A DNA stretch of 64,000 bases from JAXMAF01 sp046350555 (GTDB taxonomy: Bacteria > Planctomycetota > Phycisphaerae > Phycisphaerales > SM1A02): positions 89,716-153,715 of the forward strand of contig JAXMAF010000015.1 in the NCBI GenBank assembly GCA_046350555.1, read 5' to 3'. This document shows, piece by piece, positions 10,644 to 19,000 of the stretch. The notes under the pieces were generated by a model, which worked only from the letters and a program-made list of their open reading frames with translations, was not told the origin of the DNA and ran no database searches. Each line of letters starts with the position of its first letter. Position 1 is the first letter of the stretch. A program made the position numbers and the translations under genes.

Positions 10644-11786
10644 CTACGGCTGGTCGGATGCCGCGTTGCGTCGTGCAGCTTCGTCGGGGCCATTCCGTGG
10701 TCGGTCCCCCCCATCTCGGCGATCACGTCCGTCGCGGCCATTGCCCTCCGGCCGACCGTCACGTTCATCGCGACCACCTTGATCTCGATCGTCGCGCCCA
10801 CCGCGCTCCGGTGGCCGACCTCGCCACCCACCCGGACCTCGATCACGGTCACCGCGAGCGTCGCGCTCGCGCGGCGGCGGCCCATCGTCGCCGCGCGACG
10901 ACGCGCCCCGATCCGCAGGATCGCGGGCCCCCGGCGGCGGACCGCCAGCGTCATCGCGCCTCGCCTCCTCGCGACGCGGTCGATCCGGGCGTCGCCCGGG
11001 CGGACCATCGTTCCGCCAATCGGACTGACGGTCGGACCTCCGGTCCGGTGGTCCGTCCCCTCGCGCGCCGCGACGAGAAGGCGGTGGACCGCCATCGTCG
11101 CGCATGCCGCGTCGACCACCACGGTCGCCGTCGCACGTCGGCGGCGGTGGACCACCATCGTCGCGCATCGCGCGCCGGCCACCACGATCACCGTCGCGCG
11201 GTGGCGGCGGCGGACCACCATCGTCGCGCATGCCGCGTCGACCACCGCGATCGCCATCGCGGGGCGGCGGTGGGCCATCATCGTCGTCGCGCATGTTGCG
11301 TCGACCACCACGGTCGCCATCGCGCGGTGGCGGCGGTGGACCACCATCGTCGCGCATGTTGCGCCGACCACCACGGTCGCCGTCGCGCGGTGGCGGCGGC
11401 GGACCACCATCGTCGCGCATGTCGCGCCGACCGCCACGATCACCATCGCGCGGTGGCGGCGGTGGACCGCCATCGTCGCGCATGTCGCGCCGACCGCCGC
11501 GGTCGCCGTCGCGCGGTGGCGGCGGGCTTCCATCTTCATCGTTCCGATCGCGCGGTCCGCCCTGTCGGTCCGCCGGGGGCCTTGGTCGGCGCGGCGCGTC
11601 GTCGCGATCCGCCCCTGGTCGATCGTTCATGGCGGGCGCCGGTCGACTCGATGCGGGGGGCGACTGCGGTTGCGGTGGTGCCGCAAGCGCTGCCGACGCG
11701 ACGCCGAGGATCGCGGCCGCGAAGATCTTCACGTTCACGCGGTGAATGAGGTGAATGGGGTGATTGAGGTGATTGAGGTCAATCAT
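10644..11786 (-). CDS. Exported Asp/Gly/Arg/Pro tandem-repeat protein
   Basis: The protein has 380 residues when started at ATG 11786, which has GGAG 9 bases upstream; a GTG at 11738 is the alternative. After a repeat-encoded N terminus (NHLNHPIHLIH) comes a signal peptide (KIFAAAILGVASAALAA). The centre consists of roughly seven or eight near-identical units of about 21 residues built on DGDRGGRRDMRDDGGPPPPP (about 63-base period), followed by a less regular Arg/Asp-rich tail. No enzymatic domain is recognised. Composition suggests a disordered, polyampholytic envelope protein. It is divergent from the sigma-factor operon at 11957, whose membrane protein contains the same DDGGPP motif, so the two may be linked functionally. 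Confidence 0.62.
   Translation of the reverse strand: MIDLNHLNHPIHLIHRVNVKIFAAAILGVASAALAAPPQPQSPPASSRPAPAMNDRPGADRDDAPRRPRPPADRQGGPRDRNDEDGSPPPPRDGDRGGRRDMRDDGGPPPPPRDGDRGGRRDMRDDGGPPPPPRDGDRGGRRNMRDDGGPPPPPRDGDRGGRRNMRDDDDGPPPPRDGDRGGRRGMRDDGGPPPPPRDGDRGGRRAMRDDGGPPPPTCDGDRGGRRGMRDDGGPPPSRRGARGDGPPDRRSDRQSDWRNDGPPGRRPDRPRREEARRDDAGGPPPGARDPADRGASSRGDDGPPPRERDARGDRDRGPGGWRGRPPERGGRDDRDQGGRDERDGRPEGNGRDGRDRRDGGDRPRNGPDEAARRNAASDQP
11741..11785. repeat. 9-bp tandem repeat at the start of the exported repeat protein
   Basis: There are five contiguous 9-base units: GGTGAATGA, GGTGAATGG, GGTGATTGA twice, then GGTCAATCA. They end right at the ATG of the minus-strand gene and encode the NHLNHPIHLIH stretch. 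A unit gain or loss would keep the frame. Confidence 0.85.
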
Positions 11787-11956
11787 GGGGTGGCTCCAAT
11801 CATCGCACGAACTCGCCGCGCGACGCGGAAAAGGGGTGCGGGACCGTCACCGGGAGATTGTCCGCCTGGACGCCCCGCGGGACATCCCGCCCATCGGCGC
11901 ACCGCCGTCCGCCAGATTCCGATCCCTCGATGTCCCCGCCGGCCCGGCGCGCGACA

Positions 11957-12529
11957 ATGGCGATTGCCATGCCGTCGATGCGCCCGAGCTCGCGCGATGT
12001 CTTCGAGATCCTCGTTCGAGAGCACGCGGACATGCTCTGCGCGTTCCTGCGCAGCCTCGTCGCGCGCGACGACCTCGTGGACGATCTCTTCCAGGAGACG
12101 ATGCTCGTCGCATGGCGCCGGCTCGGCGACTACGACCGCTCCCGGCCCTTCGGGCCGTGGCTCCGCGGCATCGCGGTTCGCCTGGTGCTTGCCCAGCGCC
12201 GCAGGTCCGGTCGCGACCTCCTCGCATGCGATCCGCAGGTGCTCGAGGCGATGGAGCGGCACATCGGCGCCTTCGAGCTCGTCCCCGCCGATTCGTTCCG
12301 CGCTCGCGCCGAGCGCGTCCGATCGTGCGTCGATCGCCTTCCCGCGCTGCTGCGCGACGTGATCGAGCTCGGCTACGAGCGGGGCCTCATGCTCTCGCAC
12401 ATCGCCGCCGCCCTTGACGTGAGCGAGGAGGCGGTGAAGAAGCGCATGCAGCGAGCGCGCCTGCTCGTCGCCACGTGCCTTCAGGCGCGGTCGGCGGCGA
12501 TCGAGACCGCCCATGGAGAGCCGGCGTGA
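11957..12529 (+). CDS. ECF-type RNA polymerase sigma factor
   Basis: The protein is about 190 residues, with region 2 at residues about 17-85 (LVREHADMLCAFLRSLV, DDLVDDLFQETMLVAWRRL) and region 4 near the C terminus (LPALLRDVIELGYERGLMLSHIAAALDVSEEAVKKRMQRAR). The start is uncertain: ATG 11957, 11969 and 11978 are all in frame, and none has a clear ribosome site. The pattern fits planctomycete sigma-70 subfamilies of the Rhodopirellula/Verrucomicrobium type. It directs RNA polymerase to a private promoter set. Its 3' end overlaps the following gene by 4 bases (GTGA), as expected for a sigma/anti-sigma or sensor pair. Confidence 0.88.
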   Translation: MAIAMPSMRPSSRDVFEILVREHADMLCAFLRSLVARDDLVDDLFQETMLVAWRRLGDYDRSRPFGPWLRGIAVRLVLAQRRRSGRDLLACDPQVLEAMERHIGAFELVPADSFRARAERVRSCVDRLPALLRDVIELGYERGLMLSHIAAALDVSEEAVKKRMQRARLLVATCLQARSAAIETAHGEPA

Positions 12530-13887
12530 ACATCGGCGGCGACCGATCCTCGAACGCGCCCGAGGCCGCCGGAGATCGCGTTGCGCCACCGCCGACGCTC
12601 GATCCCGCCCTGCGACCCGATGCGCTCGCCGCGGCCGACCGCGGCGGCACCGATGCGCTCGCCGCGGCGCAGTTCGTTCACGGGTTGCTCGAGCATCTCC
12701 GCCGCGACGACCAGCCTCGCCAGGCCCGGCGGCTCGACGCAGTGATGCGCTCCATCGGCGCCCATGAGCAGTCGCTGCGCCTGGCGCCTCCGGCGCGGCG
12801 CTGGCTCGTCGCGGCGATCACGATGCTCAGCGCGATCGTCGGCGCGGCGATCCTCGCCGACCTTCCCGCGCGCAACGAGGCGTTCGCGGCCGTGCGCGAC
12901 TCGATCGCGGCAACACAGACCGCCGGGGATCGCTCCTATCTCGTGCTCGCGGTGCCCGACGATCCGTCGTTCGGTCCGATCCCGCCGGCGCAACTGGACA
13001 TCCGCGACGCGGACCATCAGGTCTTCACCGCGATCGCGCCGACCGGCGATCGCTTCATCGTCGGCCGAAACATCGGTGGTTCGTGGGCCATTCGTCCGGA
13101 CGGCTCGGTCGATCGATTCCCGCCGAAGCACGCCTGGCCGCGCTGGATCGACTTCGGCGAGAGCGCGTTTCTCGCCGATTCGTCCGACGACGTGCTCTCC
13201 AGCCTGCCCGCAGGATTCACGCTGCGCCCCGGCACCGCCGCGGTTGCGCCGGGAACGGAGGGGCCGATCTGCGACCGCGTGACCGCGCTCCGCCGCGACA
13301 CGCGCGGACCCGAGCCGACGCGCGTCGAGCTGTGGATCGACCGGTCGTCGCGCCTCGTGCGACGCATGGAACTGCATTGGCCGCCGCGCGACGGCGATCC
13401 CCGCCTTGGCGCTGGCGGCGATCGACCCGGCCCCGGCGGCCGCAACGGACCGCGCGAGTTCGGCGGGCCGCGCCGTGGAGAGGGAGGGCGCGATTGGCAC
13501 GGCGAGGCGCCGAACAACCGCGACGACCCCGCCGAGCGCCGCGACGCGCGCCGACGAGGCGATCGATTCGACGATGGCGGGCCGCCGGGACCGCCACCGC
13601 CACGACCGCCGGGCGACCGCTTCGACGATGGCGGACCACCCGGTCCGCAGCGCAGGGACGAGCCGTGTCCACCAACAGGCTTCGGCGCTCCTCCCCCGCC
13701 TGCACCGCGCGACGAGCCTCGCCGTCGCGGCCCCCCGCCGCGCGGCTTCCTCGACGCGCCGCCGGAGTTCCGAGCACCGGGCCACCCGCCGCCGCCGCGG
13801 ATGATCGTCTTCGAGCTGCGGGCCACGCCGATCTTCGACGACTCGTGGTTTGAACCATCGTCGCATGTGGCGCCGTCCGGCGAGTGA
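12526..13887 (+). CDS. Membrane protein coupled to the sigma factor, putative anti-sigma or sensor
   Basis: The 453-residue protein starts at GTG 12526, inside the stop of the sigma gene. About 90 N-terminal residues are predicted cytoplasmic, followed by one membrane helix (WLVAAITMLSAIVGAAILADL, about residues 92-114). A folded external part of about 180 residues comes next, and then a long Gly/Pro/Asp/Arg-rich tail with repeated RFDDGGPPGP. No HxxxCxxC zinc anti-sigma motif is visible. The topology and the 4-base coupling suggest an anti-sigma factor or envelope sensor, but this is inference. The DDGGPP tail echoes the divergent exported protein at 10644-11786. Confidence 0.6.
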   Translation: MNIGGDRSSNAPEAAGDRVAPPPTLDPALRPDALAAADRGGTDALAAAQFVHGLLEHLRRDDQPRQARRLDAVMRSIGAHEQSLRLAPPARRWLVAAITMLSAIVGAAILADLPARNEAFAAVRDSIAATQTAGDRSYLVLAVPDDPSFGPIPPAQLDIRDADHQVFTAIAPTGDRFIVGRNIGGSWAIRPDGSVDRFPPKHAWPRWIDFGESAFLADSSDDVLSSLPAGFTLRPGTAAVAPGTEGPICDRVTALRRDTRGPEPTRVELWIDRSSRLVRRMELHWPPRDGDPRLGAGGDRPGPGGRNGPREFGGPRRGEGGRDWHGEAPNNRDDPAERRDARRRGDRFDDGGPPGPPPPRPPGDRFDDGGPPGPQRRDEPCPPTGFGAPPPPAPRDEPRRRGPPPRGFLDAPPEFRAPGHPPPPRMIVFELRATPIFDDSWFEPSSHVAPSGE

Positions 13888-13911
13888 CGCGGGCGGGCAT
13901 ACGCTCGCCCC

Positions 13912-14829
13912 ATGCGGCTCATCCGCGCCATCGACGAACTCCGCCCCTTCGCGAGGGGCGTGTTCGTGCCGACGATGGGCGCGTTGCACGAAGGCCACGC
14001 AGCGCTGGTGCGCCGCGCGCGGGCGATCGCCGGACCCGGCGAATCCGTGCTCGTCTCCATCTTCGTCAACCCGACGCAGTTCGCACCGGGCGAGGACTTC
14101 GCGAGGTATCCGCGCACGCTCGACGCGGACATCGCCCTCGCGGAAAGCGCCGGCGCCGACGTCGTCTTCGCGCCGGACGTCGAGACGGTCTACCCGACCG
14201 GCCGGGCCGAGGCGCCCTTCGCGGCGCCGCCGTTGCCGTCGGTCGCGACGGCCCCGAAGCTGGAGGACGCCCACCGTCCGTCGCACTTCGCCGGCGTCTG
14301 CCAGGTCGTCGCGCGGCTCTTCGACCTCGTGCAGCCCCGGGTCGCGGTCTTCGGCGAGAAGGACTTCCAGCAGCTTCGCGTGATCGAGTCGCTCGTCGCC
14401 ATGGTCGCGGCGGCGACGCCGGCGCGCTGGCCGGTATGGCGCGACGGGTGCACCGTGCCCGGCGTGGCGGGCGTGTCACACCCGGCGATCGTCGGCCACC
14501 CGACGGTCCGCGAGCCCGACGGCCTTGCGATGAGCAGCCGCAACCGCTACCTGGACGCCGCGCAGCGCGAACGGGCGCTCGGGCTTTCGCGAGCGCTGCG
14601 ATCCGCGGCCGCGGCGCAGCGTCCGGCGGCGGCCGAGCGAGCCATGCGCGAGACGCTCGTCGCCCACGGGCTCTCCGTCGACTACGCGGTCGTCCGCGAC
14701 GCCGCGACGCTCATGCCGGTCGAGTCGCTGGAGCGCCCGACGCGGGCGCTGATCGCGGCGCGAATCGACCCGTCGCGACCCGACTCCGTCCGGCTGATCG
14801 ACAACGCGGCGATGCCGGTCCGGAGATGA
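13912..14829 (+). CDS. panC: Pantoate-beta-alanine ligase
   Basis: This cytoplasmic enzyme of pantothenate (vitamin B5) synthesis has 305 residues. It joins pantoate and beta-alanine with ATP via pantoyl adenylate. Family motifs are intact: PTMGALHEGH at residues 20-29, VSIFVNPTQF, FGEKDFQQL and REPDGLAMSSRNRYL. The central part between EKDFQQL and REPDGL has extra residues (WPVWRDGCTVPGVAGVSHP), making it longer than in most PanC. It starts at ATG 13912, 24 bases after the previous stop. Other pan genes are not in the window. Confidence 0.96.
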   Translation: MRLIRAIDELRPFARGVFVPTMGALHEGHAALVRRARAIAGPGESVLVSIFVNPTQFAPGEDFARYPRTLDADIALAESAGADVVFAPDVETVYPTGRAEAPFAAPPLPSVATAPKLEDAHRPSHFAGVCQVVARLFDLVQPRVAVFGEKDFQQLRVIESLVAMVAAATPARWPVWRDGCTVPGVAGVSHPAIVGHPTVREPDGLAMSSRNRYLDAAQRERALGLSRALRSAAAAQRPAAAERAMRETLVAHGLSVDYAVVRDAATLMPVESLERPTRALIAARIDPSRPDSVRLIDNAAMPVRR

Positions 14830-14876
14830 ACCGTGCGGCGGAGCGCGACGAGCTCCCGGGAAGCCACGCCCGCTTC

Positions 14877-14971
14877 CGCGGATTCCAGCGGATTTCACCT
14901 GCGTTCGACCCCTTGCCCACCTCGGGATCGGGCCTTGGATGCTGCGCGAGAATCAACCGGAACGCGCATCA
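14877..14971 (+). repeat. Dispersed ~105-bp element, copy A (diverged)
   Basis: The copy contains the family left part (GCGGATTCCAGCGGA), the core TGCGTTCGACCCCTTGCCCA and the right end GAATCAACCGGAACGCGCAT. The middle is altered. Its right end overlaps the TGA stop of the methyltransferase on the minus strand. Confidence 0.75.
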
Positions 14972-15811
14972 CACGGGTCGTCGGCGACGGCGAGGCGACC
15001 CCGGCCCCGGAGACTCGAGTCGAGCCAGGCGCTGCGCCGCGATGCCGCAGTAGTCGCGGTTGATCTCGAAGCCGATGAATCGACGTCCGAGCCGCCGAGC
15101 AGCCACCGCGGTCGTTCCCGAGCCCATGAACGGATCGAGCACGATCCCTCCGGGCGGACAGAGGCACCTGACGAGGTCGGTCGGGATCGCATCGGGAAAG
15201 ACGGCCGGATGCCTGCGCTTGAGCGCGTCCTTGTCGCCGGCCATGAGATAGTCCCAGACCGTTCCACGGCACTTCGTGAGGTTGATGGCGCGGCGCACGG
15301 TCTCGGTGGTGGTGCCGTCGGTGCGACGGTTGCCCGATCCGCTCATCACCTTGCCACCGTGCTTCGACGGCTTCTTGAGCGGCTCCTTGTCGAAGTAGGC
15401 GGGCCGTTCGCCCTTCAGGAAGAGCGGAATGTACTCGTGGTCGACCCGGAAGCGGCGCGTCCACCACGCGCCTTCGGTGCCATGCTTGCGGTAGATCACG
15501 CATTCGAAGAGCTTGAAGCCGATCCGATCGCACCAGTCCACGATCGTGCGGAACGAAGTGAGCGTCTTGCCGAACTGGCGTGTCTGGTCCTGGATCACCA
15601 TCGCGGCGATGGCGCCGGGCTTGAGGACGCGGAAGACCTCTTCGCCGGTTGCGCGCAGGTCGAAGGGCGAGCCGTCGTAGGCGCGCACGCCGTCGTAGGG
15701 TGGCGAGGTCACCACGAGATCGATCGACGCATCGGGAAGGCGGCTCATGCCCTCGACGCAGTCCATGCAGTGAACGAAGTCGAGCATCGAGTCCATCGCC
15801 ACGACCCTCAT
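14969..15811 (-). CDS. Orphan DNA methyltransferase (N4-cytosine/N6-adenine type)
   Basis: The protein is about 280 residues from ATG 15811; ATG 15796 and 15787 are alternatives. Motif IV TSPPY comes first (about residues 35-39) and motif I DPFMGSGTT is near the C terminus (about 225), the beta-class order seen in many solitary and type II methyltransferases. It transfers a methyl group from S-adenosylmethionine to DNA. No restriction endonuclease gene is adjacent, so it may be a solitary regulator or an incomplete restriction system. The last residues (SPGPGSPRRRRRPV) are low-complexity. The TGA stop lies inside the end of a dispersed repeat element, so the C terminus may have been remodelled by that element. 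Confidence 0.88.
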   Translation of the reverse strand: MRVVAMDSMLDFVHCMDCVEGMSRLPDASIDLVVTSPPYDGVRAYDGSPFDLRATGEEVFRVLKPGAIAAMVIQDQTRQFGKTLTSFRTIVDWCDRIGFKLFECVIYRKHGTEGAWWTRRFRVDHEYIPLFLKGERPAYFDKEPLKKPSKHGGKVMSGSGNRRTDGTTTETVRRAINLTKCRGTVWDYLMAGDKDALKRRHPAVFPDAIPTDLVRCLCPPGGIVLDPFMGSGTTAVAARRLGRRFIGFEINRDYCGIAAQRLARLESPGPGSPRRRRRPV

Positions 15812-16055
15812 CGCAGGAGGTGAACCGGGCCCCGGCGCGCCGCCGCCTCGACCATGACGACGTCGAGCGGATGGACGGCGGTGCGGACGTGCATGGGTGC
15901 ACACGACGGCGTGCGGGGCGGGCACGGGATGCGCGCCGCGTGCACGAGGCTACGCGGGCGACGGCGGGCGGTCGGCCATCGCCCCCGAAACCGGGCGATG
16001 CGCGACGCCCTCCGGCGGTCACATGGCGGCCCACAAACCCCTACCATCCCCACCG

Positions 16056-19000
16056 ATGCCTGATCGTCCGCTCACGGTGATCCAGCGCGAGGCGCTGCTG
16101 CGGCTGGTCGCGGTGGTGACGCGCACCAGCCGACGCGAGCAGGAGGTTCTCGCGGCCCGCGAGGCCGGAACGCGAACGGCGGATGCCAAGCTCGAGGCCC
16201 AGCGCTCGTCGGTGGCGGCGCGGATCGTCGCGGCGCGCGAGGCGGCGGAGACGACCTTCGCCCGCGAGATGGCCGGGATCGAGTCGAAGTTCGGCGACGC
16301 GATCGCCGCACGCGAGCGCGAATGGCACAGCGCCGTCGACGAGATCGAGGAGAAGGCCGCCAAGCGGCGCGTGGACGCGGACAAGTCCAGGCAGGAGTCG
16401 ATCTGGCTCGCCGAGAGCGTCTTCGAGGCGACGAGCAATCAGCCGCATGAGCAGTTCGAACAGGCCCGCAAGGGCCTCGCGGGCTATTCCAAGGAGCTCG
16501 ATTCGGTCGAGGAGCAGGCGACCCGTTGGCTGCGGGCGTGCCTCCAGCCGGGCGCGCCGGCGCCGAGCGAGCCGGCCAACGAGTCGGCGAGCGACGAGGA
16601 TCGCCGCGCCGCGGAAGCCGCCGGCACGATGCCGTCCAAGCATCGGCTCGAGGAGGTCACGGACGAGGCGCGGCGGCGCGTCGCGGCGATGCGCGGCCTG
16701 ATCCTTCCACGACTCTTCCGCAGCGGCCTGCCCGTCGTCACGCTCGTGCTTCCTGCCGCGATCGCCGCGGGACTCGCGGCGTGGCGGAACGGCGGAACCG
16801 TGAACCAGGGTGTGTGGGTGGTCGGTGGCGCCACCTTCGCCGCGACGATCGTGGCGATGGGCGGACTCTACATCGCCGCGCGGGCGAAGCTTCACGCGCA
16901 TCACCGGCCATTGCGCGAGGCCGTCGCCGCGGGCCGCCGGGCCATCGAGCGCTGCACGCTCGAGTCGACCGAGCTGCGCGACCGGCAGCTCGAGGCGCTG
17001 CGCATCCGCCGAGACGAGGAGCTCGCCACCGCCGAGCGCGAGCACGGCCCGCTGCTCGATCGGATCGAGGCGGCGCGCACGCGGCGGCTCGAGGAGATCG
17101 AGCAGCGCTACCCGCGGCAGATCCAGGAGATGAAGGCCGACCGCGAAGCGCGGCGGGCCGCGGCGGCCGCGAAGCGCGAGAGCTCGCTCGCCGACGCGCA
17201 GCGCCGCCACGACGAGGATCTCGCAGCCGCCGAGCGCGAGCACGAGGGCGTCGCGGGAACGGCGATCCGCCAGTTCGAGCGCGACTGGGCCGAGCTCGTC
17301 GCCACCTGGCGCGAGCAGACGCGGTCGGCGTATGCGGACCTCGCGCTCGTGCGCCGCGCGGTCGCGGCGCGCTTCGCGCCGTGGAACGATCCGTCGTGGG
17401 AGCGATGGGCGCCGCCGAGCGATTTTCCGGACGCCATCCCCTTCGGTCGCCTGCGCGTCGATCTCACGGCGCTCGACGGCGGTCTGCCGCGGCACGCCGA
17501 CCTCGCGCTGCCCGCGATGGCGCCGCCCGATGCGGGACCGTCGAGCCACGCGTCGACGAGCGCGCCGTCGGCGAACGCCTCGGCGCCGAACGCTTCGGCG
17601 CCGGACGCCGAGTCGCCGGGTCCGGCCGCATTCGACGTTCCCGCGCTCCTGGGATTCCCCGAGCAGGCGTCGCTTCTCGTGCAGGCGGCCGGCGCCGGGC
17701 TCGACGCGGCCGTCCCCGCGGTGCAGTCGACGATGTTCCGCCTGCTCACCGCGCTGCCGCCGAGCAAGGTGCGCTTCGTCATCGTCGATCCCGTCGGGCT
17801 CGGGCAGAACTTCGCGGGATTCATGCACCTCGCCGACGACGACGGCGCGCTCGTGACCGACCGCATCTGGACCGAGGATCGCCACATCGACCAGCGGCTC
17901 CTGGACATCACGGAACACATGGAGAACGTGATCCAGAAGTACCTGCGCAACGAGTACGAGACGATCGGCCAGTACAACCTCGATGCCGGCGAGATCGCCG
18001 AACCCTATCGCTTCCTCGTCGCGGCCAACCTGCCCGCGAACTTCTCGGAGGCATCCGCGCGGCGGCTCATGAGCATCGCGGCGAGCGGTCCGCGCTGCGG
18101 CGTCTTCACGCTGATCACCGCCGACACCCGCGCCGCGCGCCCGCCCGGACTCCAGATGGACGACCTCGCCCGCGCCGCCACGACGCTGCGCTGGAACGTC
18201 GCGGAGCCGCCGAAGGGCGGCAAGCCGTCGAACGCCGCGCGGTCCGAGCCCAACGGCGGTGCCAAGGGTTCGTCGGGAAGTGGCGCCGGATGGTCCGGCG
18301 CAGGCGCAGCGGCCGGATCGCCCGTGCCGGCGAGCGGCGCGGGCACCGCGACCGCAGCGGCCGCGACCTCGGGAACCACCACGGCGGCGGCGACGACCAC
18401 GATCGCCGCGAGCGCGTCGCCCCATTTCGTCTGGGACGACCCGGCATACGAACGATGGACGCTCACCCTCGACGACGCGCCGCCGGAGGCGCTCCTGACG
18501 CGGATCCTCAAGGTCGTCGGGCGCGAGGCGAAGGAGCGCTCGCGCGTGGAGGTGCCCTTCTCGATGATCGCCCCGCCCGGCCCGCCGCCGGAGATGCGCG
18601 AGACGCCATCGGCGCCGTCGATCCGATCGACGGGGCTCCGCGCCGGCGCCGATCGCTCCGCCCACGCCAACGGCTGCGTCTGGTGGTCGCGCGACAGCGC
18701 CAACGAGCTGCGCGTGGCCCTGGGCCGCGCCGGCGCGACGAAGCTCCAGGACCTGATGCTCGGCCAAGGCGTCTCGCAGCACGTCCTCATCGCCGGCAAG
18801 ACGGGATCGGGCAAGTCGACGCTGCTGCACGCGATCATCACCAACCTGGCGATGTGGTATTCGCCGGAGGAGGTCGAGTTCTACCTCGTCGACTTCAAGA
18901 AGGGCGTCGAGTTCAAGACGTACGCCAGCAACGAGCTGCCGCACGCCCGCGCGGTGGCGATCGAGAGCGATCGCGAGTTCGGGCTGAGCGTGCTCCAGAA

